Shown here in pieces: positions 24,101-35,400 of a DNA stretch of 64,000 bases. The stretch is from Gymnopus androsaceus JB14 (taxonomy: Eukaryota > Basidiomycota > Agaricomycetes > Agaricales > Omphalotaceae). The position numbers and the translations under genes are program-made. The notes under the pieces were generated by a model. It was not told where the DNA came from. It saw only the letters and a program-made list of their open reading frames with translations, and did not search any database. Numbering within the stretch: position 1 is the stretch's first letter; each line of letters begins with the position of its first letter. Where the stretch lies: contig ML769383.1 in assembly GCA_009733575.1 (NCBI GenBank), forward strand, positions 1,116,001-1,180,000, in the 5' to 3' direction.

Positions 24101-24773
24101 CAAGATTGGCAAAGACGAAGCCAAGCTTGATGAGTACGGTGGTCAGAAGATGGAGGCGCAGGTTGTAGAAGGTGGTGTCAAGATCGCCGCTATAGAGCAG
24201 CGGGATCTTGAATATGACCCTGCGTTGTACCGACGTGACCGTGGCGAGCTGGATTGGGATGCGCGTTCTATGACATCCACTGCTATGCTCAGCGACACCA
24301 TGTCCCTTGCACCATCACAAGGTTTCGCTGCTAGCAATGGCCCGATGCCAGGTTATGACCGATATCTTGCTTCAGGTCCAGGCGCGTACGAGTTAACGCG
24401 TATGGACTCTCAACAAGAGCCTCTGCTTAGTCCCAGAATGTACGAGCAAGGATATGCTTCACAACAATCCCTCGCGATGCCTCCTGCGATGTATCATGAC
24501 GGTTCCAGTGAGGGTCTATCTCGAGAAGCACCGTTACATCGGCCACAAGACCGACCCCAAGAATATTTCGGTGACTATCCTCGTAGCAACAGTCCATATA
24601 TGGAGACATGGAGTACTACACCTGTATCGCAATATCCACCGAATCCTAGTCGGCAGTATTCAACGTCTGCTCTCTCACAGTACCCCTCCCAACAGCGACA
24701 GCAAACCCCGATACAGACGTATCCTCCGCAGGAGCAGCAAAATTTCGCTGGGCGTGGTGTATATAGAGGCTGA
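21127..24773 (+). CDS. CSC1/OSCA-type stress-gated cation channel
   Basis: A many-exon gene for a DUF221/OSCA/TMEM63 protein, which forms mechanically or osmotically gated cation channels at the plasma or vacuolar membrane. Order: N-terminal membrane segment (VALMSIISVVTILSFNLLRP), then PKVKYHVGDKPPPRISDSLF, two further membrane spans, the cytosolic RRM-like domain (RTLQVTQVPKKYQSDEGIKA), and CGGERRDAIEFYTEKLKRTE. The pore half follows with IWENMNKTPSEIRAKRTIGF, IMRWLSQFMGGLTHSKLDRQ, NAVQTIVAEVGKDSFKDIIN and LRGFLVIFDLAQIVNLVWIS. A hydrophilic tail of about 200 residues, rich in Gln, Pro, Tyr and Ser, ends the protein. All exon junctions I checked keep frame, so the copy looks intact. Confidence 0.9.
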
Positions 24774-25072
24774 GATCTAGGCGGGACTCTTGGTTAAAAC
24801 TATCTTATGTGTATGTTGTGATTTATTCTACTTACCATCTTGCTTGCCTGTCTTCCCTGACGCAAAACCTGGCCACTTGTACTTATTCCCGCCGCGACGC
24901 GTATTGCTCCTCTTCTTCACCTACATAATCCTTCCGAACTTGGGATTGAGCTGCCCTTTTGTATACTTACATGCATTGCTATTGTAACGAACTTTTTTGT
25001 CTTTGATAATACTATTTACTTAGATCTTCTAGCAGGAACCATCCCTTCATCCTGTAGAGGGGACTGCTTTAG
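24774..25072. other. 3' flank of the CSC1-like gene
   Basis: T-rich sequence with no gene seen; it ends at a CTTTAG that may be a splice acceptor for the small reading frame that follows. Confidence 0.35.
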
Positions 25073-25561
25073 GCCTGCACGGTGGCAACAACGCGTGTTA
25101 CGGTGCCTCCACAAACGAGCGTCGATCTTTACAATCCATTGGATGTGCATTCATATACTGCTTGCGGTAGTCTTCTGGGATTAGTTGGATTTAGTGCGGG
25201 CGCCACAGATAGTTGTTGATGAAATATCTCTTGTCTTGTCTGCACAGGCTTTTGGACGACGTCAATCTCATTGTCATTGAGATATACCTTTGGTGTGAGA
25301 ATCACTCGGGGAATGCTTGCGCTAGATTTTTTGGAAAATCAGACCTCTGATCTTCGAAGAGGTGGTTCGGCACTGCGACCCGAAATTCCGAAGCCTGACA
25401 ATGACATGGATACGCCTCCTTCGCACCCCTTCGCGGGAATGGTAAGCGGGTCAAGTGGATGTACAAGATATACCAAAAAAGTAAATTCCTTTGTCCAGGT
25501 ATCTATCCCTCTCCCATCAAGTCGTTCAATACACGAACGACGACGCCCAGCGCCTCCCTGA
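25073..25561 (+). CDS. Possible small gene, function unknown
   Basis: A coherent reading appears if CTTTAG at 25067-25072 is an acceptor. The first exon reads VATTRVTVPPQTSVDLYNPL then DVHSYTACGSLLGLVGFSAG. A 36-nt GT-AG intron (25212-25247) joins it in frame to SFWTTSISLSLRYTFGVRIT, then RGMLALDFLENQTSDLRRGG and PEIPKPDNDMDTPPSHPFAG. There is no ATG in the first visible exon, so an upstream exon is needed. The end overlaps the 3' end of the NFKBIL1-like gene on the other strand by 59 bp. Family not recognised; the 36-nt intron is at the short limit for this group. Confidence 0.38.
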
Positions 25562-26653
25562 CTTTGTCTTTTTCATTCGGCCTCACCCGCGACATGAGGC
25601 GACCTTCAAACTTATCAGGATGGAACCGTAACAAAGTTTCGCGGAGTTTGTCTTTACGTCCAGCCCTTTCTGCTAGTCTCTGAGCAGATAGCGATTGGCC
25701 ATCGCCGCTATCGGTGAGGGGCTCTGCCGGAGTAAGAGATGTGAACAGAAAAGTCGATATAGCATCTCGAGTGAAGTCGTCCAGAGATAGAACATCACAA
25801 TCAGAGTTCTTCTGTCTGTGCACGAAGAGGATTGGCCATGGGATGTCATTGAATCCCAGATCAACCTCTGACTCTTGACCTGGAGTCGTGGAGAGTAAGA
25901 GTTTCCAACGATGATGATATTCTGACCGAAGCTGTTCGAGTTTGTGATTCTCCTTCGTCCGTTTCCGAAATCTGCGTTCTGAGGCAGCAAGTTCCTCGAG
26001 ACGTTCTGTTTCGGCTCGTATAGATTTCTCCTGAGCACGTTTGGCTGCTCGTTCAGCCTTCTTTTGCTCCTTCTCTGCGATCTCTTGAGCGTGGGTTTTG
26101 CTGAAAGTATGTACAACGGTTACTCTATTCCGGCTGAGGAAGAGAATTCGAGGTGACTTGCCGGTACATGCCCATTCTAATCCATTCTGCGTATTCTTCG
26201 TCGTCCATTGTTTTGGGATCCAGATTAAGAAATTCATCGTGGTCATAATCTATACGAGCCTTCTTTTGACTTGCGCCGCCCCAGTGCATAGGAACGTGCG
26301 CAAACGAATTGAAGCTAGCTTCGACCGAGTCTAATCGTTCATCGTCCTCGAATGCCATGGCCATTTTCTCTCTGAACCGCTACAAAGGTCGAGTAAGCAT
26401 CCACTAGGAAAGGTGAATGGAAAGACTTGCACCTGTTCCTCTAGCTCTGCACGGATAGCCTCATAATCTGGCTTGTAATTTGAGGGTCCAGGCATTGGAC
26501 CAATGAACTCATCGTCGTCAGAGTCCGTTCGAGATCGTTTTTTGCTGGAATATGATGGCCATCTTCTTCCCTCCTTCGCCTTTTCTTTTCCTTCTTTCTC
26601 CATCGACGAGCCGCTTCTTCCTCTGGTGTTCGTTTGAGTGATAGTTTGGGCAT
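25503..26653 (-). CDS. NFKBIL1-like (NF-kappa-B inhibitor-like protein 1) protein
   Basis: The protein fits the fungal NFKBIL1-like family, nuclear proteins linked to splicing in animals. The start MPKLSLKRTPEEEAARRWRK is typical, followed by a Lys/Arg tract, PDYEAIRAELEEQ, RFREKMAMAFEDDERLDSVE, and FAHVPMHWG. A long charged coiled coil precedes VDLGFNDIPWPILF and the C-terminal LRETLLRFHPDKFEG with its HPDKF box. The frame of the N-terminal 30-40 residues differs by one base from the frame of YSSKKRSRTDSDDDEFIGPM, and no GT-AG intron of suitable length links them. Either one base is wrong in the sequence or translation starts inside. One intron uses a GC donor (GCAAGT) and yields YRKTHAQE. 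Confidence 0.78.
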
Positions 26654-26725
26654 GGGCGCCTGAGTCTCCCACCGGCGTCAATTCTAATGCGCGTTTATTT
26701 CTTCTCTTGTCAAAAACCAAAGTGC

Positions 26726-28191
26726 ATGCAACGCGCTCATACAGTTTCCCGGCTTGTTGCCTACAGGAATGGCCCATTAAATTGGCGCAGATTTAACTCT
26801 ACCAATGACTCTCTTTCCTCCAGTCCTTCTCCTTCCGGAGCTGACCGCTATCGAGCCGAGCAACAAATAGGCTGGGACGGAGGTCCACATTCTATTATAT
26901 TGAAATTTAAGCATCCTCCCAGGAATTCTGGTGATGTACTCGCAACTGTACAATACTTGGAAGCAATGTATGGTCAGATTGACGAGTTTTATAATGGTTC
27001 GGTGAGACGGTGTACTTTTTTTTTTTTTCCATGTCCTCCAGCTAATCCTTGGAATTCAGTTTGCGGATCGCAAATCAACTAGTCTAGTCGTTCGCTTCAG
27101 GTCGTACGACTCTGCTTCACGAGCACTCGAAAATACCGCGTCCCACCATCGAATCCCTGCGCCCCAATTGCCAGTGCCGAATCCCATGGAAGGAGGTTTG
27201 GGTTTGGACGTCTTGAGGCCATTCCTAGATGTTAAACCCCATACGCCAACTCTCGAGCCAGACTTTGCAGAACCCGAAACTCTCGACAGGTTTGACTTTA
27301 AAACAGATGCTGCGAGTCGTGAATTCATGTATTTCAAGATATTCAAAGCATGCAAGTGTCTTTCTTCTAGTTCATATCCTTGGCTAATCAACTCACCCTT
27401 CAGTTGAAAACCGTAGTCCTCCTGTGAGAGAAGCAGTTCGACCGCTCTCGAGATTAGCCATGCGTAATTTCGTGAATTGGTCGGGTTTCGCCAAGATGGA
27501 GCCTATTCCGGCGGGCACGTTTGTACTTGGGCAAGGCGACGCTGTCGACCATCCTATCATGCGCTTCGTGATTGGCAGATACGCTAATATGCGAGATATC
27601 CGCAACCCGCTCGAGATTGGGTCTCAGAGTCCACCGGCAACGCAGCGGGTATGGAAGAGGGATCCTACCGCTGAACCTTTGCCTTCTTCACCGGCGACGG
27701 TAGAGGAAGTTGTTGATGTCGATGCTGTCGAGTCGAGAGAGGAAGTGCAAGTATCGCGCGCGCCGGAAACTTCGTCGCCAGCTGGTGCTGATAATACTCT
27801 TCCTGCTGCACCCGAGCCTATACCCGAATCCAAACCTGCCCAGCCGCTCGCTTTGGCCAACTCACCCGAAGCCATAGCACAGCTAAGGGCAGCCAACTCT
27901 ATCCTCAAGAACCTTACCAAGAAGCCAAACAAGGCTAAAAATCCTGCTCAGGTTCAGGTTCAGACGAATACGAACACGAGAGCAGGAGCACAGCAGTCGA
28001 AACCGCAGAAAGCTACGACTCGGCCAAAAACCCAACCAAAAGCTTCAGCGCCGTCGCAACCAAAAGTTTCACATTCTTCATCACCATCATCTCCGGAAAC
28101 GAATACAGCAGGAGAGAGCAAGGTAGAACCTTCACCGGAGGAAAGTAAGAAGACTAGTAGATTACGAGGCTTTATGGGCAATTGGTTTTAA
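26726..28191 (+). CDS. Unknown protein, probably mitochondrial
   Basis: The N-terminus MQRAHTVSRLVAYRNGPLNW continues with RRFNST and has the basic, hydroxylated character of a mitochondrial presequence. The middle includes SIILKFKHPPRNSGDVLATV, RSYDSASRALENTASHH and a well-conserved-looking FVNWSGFAKMEPIPAGTFVL. The C-terminal 150 residues are Ala/Pro/Ser/Lys-rich and probably disordered. Three introns. I do not recognise the family. A start one exon upstream (26687) is not an ATG. It is divergent from the NFKBIL1-like gene, with 72 bp between start codons. Confidence 0.62.
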
Positions 28192-28320
28192 TACATTTTT
28201 CGCTTGCATCACACTGAGGCTTAGTTCCTGAATCGCTACGATATTTTGTGCGCATGTCGACGTGTCATATTGCATGTAAGGATAAAGGATATGATAGCTG
28301 GCCATGGGTGTACAAGGTAA

Positions 28321-28966
28321 TTAGATGTTGGAAGGGTAAAGCATCTGTAAACGAAGGAGAAAAAAGGTCAGTTTGCTATAGTTTTCAATACAAAAAAGCT
28401 ACGCACCACCCGGACACTAGCACCAAACGCACGAGGAGGGAGGTTGGATCGGAATTTTGATTTGACAACACCAGAACCACCGTGTGGCCGGGTGACACGT
28501 CTTAAGAAGAAAAAAAATGAGCGAGTGTTTTTTGCAGAGCAGATAGATAAATCAACGTACCCCCAGATTACTCGCACCTTGGAGCCCTGGATCTCCCGCT
28601 TGGCCTTGTACACGAATGCAACACGCTAACAGATATCAAGTTAAGTAAACAGTAAAAGTAAAATAATCAGTAGAACGCACCTTTCCGAGATAAAACTGTG
28701 CATCTTCCTTGGTGGCGACACCCTCAATCTGGATCAGGGAGGTGTTGGGGCGAGTGTTGCGCTTGGCACGCTTGTGTCCCAGAACACGGCCTTTGGAGTA
28801 CAATCTGAGTAGGCAGTCAGAAATCTTTCGACCATGCTTCATTCCCTCAGAGTCATCCAAAGTATGGGATCGAATCCACCCTTCCATCGATTCCTTCCAT
28901 CCAAAAACCTCCTAGAATCGTATCGAAAGGGTTCAGCATCGAAGCTTACCGTGTTGAACTGGTCAT
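28321..28966 (-). CDS. RPL33: Ribosomal protein eL33 (L35Ae)
   Basis: Four short exons assemble to a complete eL33 of about 105 residues, a structural protein of the large cytosolic subunit. Exon 1 encodes MTSSTR; exon 2 [19 protein letters not shown] and [20 protein letters not shown]; exon 3 [20 protein letters not shown], then [20 protein letters not shown] and [11 protein letters not shown]. The final 24-nt exon encodes MLYPSNI and stop, the universal family ending. Reading frame is intact across all junctions. The long first intron (about 140 nt) lies close to the start, as is usual for fungal ribosomal protein genes. Confidence 0.96.
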
Positions 28967-29126
28967 TGCGTTGATTTTTTGAGGAGTCTTGAGGTCGTCG
29001 TCAAACTGGTCGCCCAAGAGAAAATGATGTGCTTACTAATTGAAGCGCCCGTCAAACTCGGCGCTTCCTTCCGCTCCGGATCTCTTCCTGCTTCAGTGAA
29101 CTTGAACCACCTTGGAATTATTCGAA

Positions 29127-31161
29127 ATGTTCGGTATATCGCGCGTTACGCTCCGTTCGAGCCTCGCTCTCGGAAACTCTGCAAAACTTGCACCATCTCT
29201 CGCTCGTTGTGCTTCCACAGCATCCGGATCCAGTACGTGTTTCAATCTGTCGTGTTTCTTCAACTCATCCTCTCTCAGAATTCGCCAAGTTTAATTGGGA
29301 GGTGCGCTATCAACTTTATGAAATGACCTGCGATCTCATCTGCTACTTCCGCTGCATAGGACCCCCTCAATATGGAATCCCTCCTCACGGATGAGGAAAA
29401 GGCGATCAAGTATGTAGTTGCAGCCTTTGGATCGCGTTCTCAGCTGATATATTGCTCAAGAGAAACGGCTAATGCCTATTGCCAAGTCCGTTGACAATGT
29501 CAATGCTCCTGTTCACTCACCTCATTGTTCGGCTTACTTTAGGAGAAACTTATGCCCCGTGTTCTGCACCAATGGCGCACGGAAGGTCATCCCGCATCTA
29601 CTCTAACGCTGCTTTTCAACTAACAGTTATGAAGAATTCGATCCTGCGGTCATTCCCGAGATGGGCGCAGTCGGACTTTTGGGACCTTCCATCCAGGGCT
29701 ACGGTTGTGCAGGTGTAAGCAATGTCGCGTACGGGCTCATTGCGCGCTGAATTTGAGAAGGTAGACTTGATATCTGATGCACTACAGTCGAACTAAGGCC
29801 TTTCCAGAGTGGATTCCGGATACCGTTCAACGGCATCAGTTCAGTCTTCTCTCGTCATGCATCCGATTTATGAATTTGGATCGGAAGCTCAGAAGGAGAA
29901 GTATCTACCTAGACTAGGTAGGCTCAAGCGTCTCTTTGAATGCATTTGCTCTTACACTCCGAATCCAGCTCGTGGCGAAATAATTGGGGCCTTTGTAAGA
30001 GCCTTTTCCCCTTGTACTACGTGAAATTTCTGAATCATTGCAGGGACTGACGGAACCCAATCATGGCTCCGACCCAGCAGGTATGGAGACGACCGCAGAG
30101 GAAGTCGATGGAGGCTTCATCATCAATGGCAGCAAAACGTGGATTTCCAATGCCCCTGTCGCGCAAGTCTGATTTCACTATTTACCTTTCTTGAAGCCGG
30201 TCTTCACTTCCATCCTTAGTGACGTGCACGTAATCTGGGCCCGCTGTAAATGGGACAACAAAGTTCGTGGATTCCTTTTGGAAAAGGTAGGTCCCGAGCT
30301 CGAGTTTGAGTCGGATTTGACTGATGTCCGGAAACTCTATAGGGGATGAAGGGTCTTTCAGCTCCACCTATCAAGAACAAGATTTCCCTGCGTGTATCAT
30401 TGACTGGTTCTGTATACATGGATAATGTGCGCGTTCCCCAGGATTCTCTTCTTCCTGGAACAAAAGGTCTAGGCTCGGCGTTTTCTTGTCTCAATTCTGC
30501 GCGGTATGCTCTATCCCGTTCGCTTGATACAAGGAATTCACTCTCCTTATAGATTCGGTATTTCCTGGGGTGTAATGGGCGCCCTCGAAGACTGTGTCGC
30601 CCGCGCCCGATCCTACGCCCTCGAAAGACATCAATTCAAGCGTCCTATCGCCTCCTTCCAACTCATCCAAAAGAAACTCGCAGAAGCTCAGAGTGAGGTT
30701 GCCATTGGCCTTTTAGCCAGCTTGCAAGTCGGTCGTCTCAAGGATCAAGGTCTGTTGGCGCCGGAGATGGTTAGTCTTATCAAGAAGAACAATTGTGGAA
30801 AGGCTTTGCAGCATGCTAGGAGCGTGTTGGATATTTTGGGAGGAATGCTGCGAGTGATGAGTGCGTGTTGTGTTTTTTTTTCCCTTGTTTGTGGTGTGTT
30901 GTGGTTGACTTGTATGATAGGTATCATATTGCGCGACATGCTTCAAACTTGCAAATTACCAATACTTATGAAGGTGTGTACACTATTTATCCGTCATTGT
31001 CGAGTTCTCATTCCTTTCTGTGGGATTGCAGGTACCAATGTCAGTCCAAAAATTTCAGGCTTTGCTTGCAGCGATGTCACTAACTGGCTTTGGAATTGTA
31101 GGATGTCCATGCTCTTATTTTGGGCAAAGCTATCACTGGTATTCAAGCATTCGCGAACTAA
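29127..31161 (+). CDS. GCDH: Glutaryl-CoA dehydrogenase, mitochondrial
   Basis: An acyl-CoA dehydrogenase of the glutaryl-CoA type, an FAD enzyme that oxidises and decarboxylates glutaryl-CoA to crotonyl-CoA in lysine and tryptophan breakdown. The N-terminus [16 protein letters not shown] is a probable mitochondrial presequence. Core blocks: [79 protein letters not shown] and [20 protein letters not shown]. The C-terminus is [20 protein letters not shown], in which the Glu of YEGT is the catalytic base. An 8-nt microexon (31032-31039) sits exactly in that motif. Two junctions near 29623 and 29750 are one base away from the expected frame. Genes converge here with DNA polymerase X, 147 bp apart. 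Confidence 0.92.
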
Positions 31162-31280
31162 GGACTCGGAGCACTGTGTTTCTGAATTTTGTGGATTCGA
31201 ACAAATTGTTTGCATGTACATTTTATATATATACATACGTGTATTGTATTATACGGACAGGCTTGCAACTCAGGATGTGT

Positions 31281-31300
31281 ATCGTATCGTATCGTATCGT
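31281..31300. repeat. Pentanucleotide microsatellite (ATCGT)4
   Basis: Four perfect ATCGT units lie between the convergent 3' ends of the glutaryl-CoA dehydrogenase and DNA polymerase genes. Confidence 0.9.
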
Positions 31301-31307
31301 CCGTCAC

Positions 31308-33617
31308 TCACATATCTGCATTTCGTAAAGTAGGATCGATCCATTCCAACCCTAGGAGCTCGAACACCTCTTCCTCACTCTTAGGGAAATAGAGCTTCGA
31401 GTCGTGGCGACGAGAACTAAATAGTAGAGACGGTTAACAAATATCGGCATTGGTGATATCAAGAACTCACATTCCGGAACTGTCGAACCTCATACCTCTG
31501 TTCATTCCGTTCAGACTGACTGTTCTAAAGTAGATATAGAAACGACTCACTTTTCCTGTTTAGCCCAAAAACGCAAGTCTCGTTCGAACATTATAGAGCC
31601 GGTCCTACAAAAGGATATCTATGTTAGTTTCTGCGGTTGAGAATCGGTTTCCCACTGACCATCCAACGACCGCCGTCCAGTACACTTCAGGCGCGGCAAA
31701 GATAAGGTCCAGACGTCGATGTATATGTTTCTGATTCTGCTTCTGTCCCGTTCCGTTGTTGTTGTTATCACGAAGTTTAACCACCGTCAAGGCTTTTTCC
31801 AGAGAATCCCAATGGGCGGTACGAAGGGTGTTGTGCGGTCGAAAACTTGATAGGTCTAGACGAAATGTCAACTTGATTATCACTTGAAAGTAGTAGAAGC
31901 AGAATCCTTACGCATTACATGAGTTACTATACCTGTAGTCCAATGAGATCATGACAAAAATTCGGTGTCAGTACGTACCCTTGTCGTATAGCCGTTTGAC
32001 CAGCGTGGCACACAGTCCCTTGACCTCGTCGCCTCCAGATTTGAGATCCTTGTGGCTAATGACGATATCGATATCGTTGCTTTCAATCTTCCCTCGACGG
32101 TATCTGCTTGCAAATAAGATGATTATCATCGGCATATTAGGAAGCACTAACCCTCCTGTAATCATGCTAACGCAGCCGCGGCGTATTTGACCGAGCTCGT
32201 TCATTATCACGTCTCGGATCTCCTCTACCTCGCTTCGAGGAATCCGTACATTGAGGTCTTCTCTCAGAAGCAGCGCTTCTTTGACTGTCATCTCAGGTAG
32301 CCCAAGTTCTCTTAGTTTTGAGGTTGGGCTTGTGAAGGTCTTTTTGGCTGGTGCTTGGATCCTGGTAGCCTGGATTTTGGCATTATCCTTATCCTTGTAG
32401 TGTTTCTCAAGGTCTTCAATAGTCCGAAGGCCTAAGGAATAGAGATTGCGCGCGGTAGATGGTCCAATGCCATAAATCTCCGTAAACGCCACCAACGACT
32501 GATACCGCGCTTCCGACAATATATCGTCTGCAAGTAAGCAAGTAAGTACAGTTCAGTTGAGGTCGGATTCCCATCGGATGAATCATAATTGCGAGATATT
32601 ATACGCACTGCACTCGGTTATGTCCCCGCGTTGAATAAATTCTTCAATCTGTGAAACGAAGTCAGCACTGCAAAAGTGGGTCGAGTCGAGTCATTTTTAC
32701 CTTGGAAAGTATCTTTGGGCCGATATGGGGCAAGTCTGATACCTGTTGTACATCGTTTGCCGTGATATGATGGGGAAATGCTGCAAAATGGAGTCAGATT
32801 TGATCAGTATGTGGGCTGGTAGTAGGCTCGGGGCCTCGGGCGTGCCGTACCTTTGAGTACCTGACCAGCAATGATTACTCAGTCCACCGAGTACCTGATG
32901 GGAGTAGATCTCACTCACAGATATGGCTCGTTCATAGCTTAACGCCTGTACGTCCAGCCCTTCAAGTTCTCTGTGCCGTCGCAAAACTGCGAGCTTTTTG
33001 ATTAGAACTTGGTTCGGGCAGTTAAGCGGTGAATTACGCATGCAGGCATAGCGATGATTATAGCGAATGTTAGTATTTTCCTTCTTGGCTTTAGAGGGAG
33101 CATCGACGGCACAATTATTCTCGGGACAATTATGAACAGTCTCTTCGTATAATTCCCCCAGCGCAGCGTATTTTCCGCAGGGAAGCAACTGTTGAGAGCG
33201 AACGCTATCTCTAAGCCATTGCGTGGTGACAATGGCTTTTTGTTTCTATCATTTAGCAGTGAGTTGGGGTCTAAAGATGCGCGCTATACCTACTGCAGTG
33301 ACCCAATCCAGATGTCGCTCAAGCCGTGCCCGCATGCGTACCTCTGTAACGATGATATCCGCATCTTCGGCATTGAGAGAAAGCTGCAGTTCTACTCCCG
33401 TTTGGGACTTGGCAGTATCATTCAAATTGAACTGATCTACTAGAGAAATGAGCTCCTCGATGGTCTCTCCGTTTAATTTTGCGTCAACTAGGAAAACATA
33501 TAATGGGCTCTCTGAGACATCCGAAAAGAAGGAGTCAGGAGAACAGGACCTCTTCCGTTTTGATGGAGGAGGGGAGATAGATTCAGATGCAGAGCGTTTG
33601 GAAGACGGTGAAGTCAT
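31308..33617 (-). CDS. Family X DNA polymerase with BRCT domain (Pol4/lambda-like)
   Basis: A repair polymerase of family X, which fills short gaps in base-excision repair and end joining. N-terminal part: basic Ser-rich segment with SKRKRS (possible nuclear signal), then a BRCT-like region ([20 protein letters not shown]) ending in [20 protein letters not shown]. The 8-kDa domain follows with a helix-hairpin-helix, [17 protein letters not shown], and a second, [20 protein letters not shown]. The palm shows [19 protein letters not shown], carrying two metal-binding Asp, and HRRLDLIF with the third. The dNTP/thumb region ends with [16 protein letters not shown] 10-nt microexon (32851-32860) encodes VLK of ISVLKAFPHHI. 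The region between the BRCT and the 8-kDa domain is short compared with animal Pol lambda. Stop complement at 31308-31310. Confidence 0.9.
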
Positions 33618-34366
33618 AATGAAAAAGACTCCGGAGTTCCGCCAGCGGTTACGGGCGACGGTCCATCTGTGCCTGACCGTAATTGTGGAATCTAATCGAC
33701 TGATAAACTATATCGAGTAACAGTCTCCAGAGCAGAAAACCTTTGAATACAAGCAGAAACTGTCCTTATAGATACATACGGATATTATAGATGAAAATCA
33801 TGAAAATGAGCGATTTTTTAGCTTAATAGCCAAGTGTTTAAAATGCCAGTGCAAGTCTTCGCCGCATATTTTTACCTCAAATAACAAACTAGCAGCATAC
33901 AGAAGCATTCTGATATGTAGAAGCTCTGATTTACGGAGAGAAGTTTCAGATTCAGTGCGGTATGTACATAGTGCGAGACAGTTCTGTACTTACAGTATTT
34001 TATTATTAAGTACCATGTCAAACGTGACAGTCTGTGGTCACCCGTAACATCCCGTACCCGTGGAAAAGTTCCCGTCCGTCCGCAAATCTACGGTGGATAC
34101 GGGTGGATACGTGGAATCCTATACCGGATTTGCGCTGCCCTTGCCGCATGACCAACGGTGTGTGAGACCGATGATGACTCAATTTGAAAGTACTTATATC
34201 TGTACAGCTCATCTTGTGTTCATCGTTGGCCTTTCACGACCACGGCGTCGTATAACTCTTCCAGCCCTTTCGTCAGTAAAATTTCCTTATTTTTCTTATC
34301 CGGAACTAACACATCTCAATCAGGTACGTAACCGGCGACGGGGCCCAGCGTTGAGCTTAAGCCCTC
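33618..34366. other. Divergent intergenic region
   Basis: This separates the divergent polymerase and NMN adenylyltransferase genes. It holds A/T-rich sequence and no convincing gene. Confidence 0.45.
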
Positions 34367-34373
34367 TATAAAT
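34367..34373 (+). promoter_or_regulatory. TATA box of the NMN adenylyltransferase gene
   Basis: TATAAAT lies 39-45 bases upstream of the ATG at 34412, a position compatible with a short leader. Confidence 0.5.
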
Positions 34374-34411
34374 TTCGCAACTATCACTATCGACTTGTTC
34401 GCTCACTTGCA

Positions 34412-35400
34412 ATGGCCACCAGCAGCCCTCCACAGCAATTCACTAATCCTCCCGATTACTCTTTCCCTCATGATCGCCTTAGAGTCATGCGCGATCCCTC
34501 TAAAATTCCGATAGTCCTGGTTGCTTGCGGTTCCTTCAGCCCAGTCACTTATCTCCATCTTCGTATGTTCGAAATGGCAAAGGACTATGTTCGACAAAAC
34601 ACAAACTTTGAAATTGTCGGCGGTTACCTCAGTCCGGTCAGTGACATGTACAAGAAACAGGGTCTGCTAAGCGCACATCCATCGGTGAGTATCTCTTCTC
34701 TTAACCCAATCATTCTCATCTCAAACTATGCAGCGTTGAGATGTGCACCATCGCCGCTGAAGACATTTCCTCAGCTTGGCTCATGGTCGATCCTTGGGAG
34801 GCCTTCCAGTCATACCAACGCACAGCCGTAGTGCTCGACCACTTTGATTACGAACTAAATACCGTTCTTGGCGGCATCCAAACCGAAGATGGCCAGCGCC
34901 GCAATGTTCGAGTCATGCTTCTAGCTGGTTCCGACCTCATCAGTACCATGGGTGAACCCGGAGTTTGGAGTCACGAAGATGTAGGTGATCCTGATTATCC
35001 CTCACCGACTGCTCAATGACATCTTCTAGCTCGAGCACATTCTTGGGCGTTACGGTTGCTTCATTATCGAACGTGCCGGTACAGACATTGACCAGGCGAC
35101 CGAAAGCCTTGCTCGATGGAGGCACAATATCCACATTATCTCACAATTGATCCAGAACGACGTCTCGAGCACCAAGGTATAATGAATGACTTTCCAAGTA
35201 CCTTCCCAGTGTTGACTAGTGTATTTTAGGTCCGACTGTTCTTGAGACGTGGCTTATCAGTGCGCTATCTCCTCCCGTCGAGAGTGGTGGATTACATCGA
35301 CGAAAATAGCCTTTATCTCGATGAAGCCACCGCTGCGGAGAAGGAAAAGGAGCGTGAACAACTCGCGAGTAGCTCGAGGAAGAAAGAATCGAGCTCATAA
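34412..35400 (+). CDS. NMA1: Nicotinamide/nicotinate mononucleotide adenylyltransferase
   Basis: The last common enzyme of NAD synthesis, joining NMN or NaMN with ATP. The nucleotidyltransferase signature GSFSPVTYLHLRMFEMA near residue 40 holds the (H/T)xGH-type phosphate loop (here YLHL). Further family blocks: IVGGYLSPVSDMYKKQGLLS, EMCTIAAEDISSAWLMVDPW, VLDHFDYELNTVLGG, VMLLAGSDLISTMGEPGVWS, FIIERAGTD and the second signature SSTKVRLFLRRGLSVRYLLP. The length of about 280 residues is usual for eukaryotic NMNATs without the long N-terminal extension of yeast Nma1/Nma2. Three introns, all keeping frame; the C-terminal tail is charged and Ser-rich. Confidence 0.94.

Noticed and set aside
28807..28947. 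Possible C/D snoRNA in the first intron of eL33
   Set aside because: No good C box with a matching D box and terminal stem could be found.
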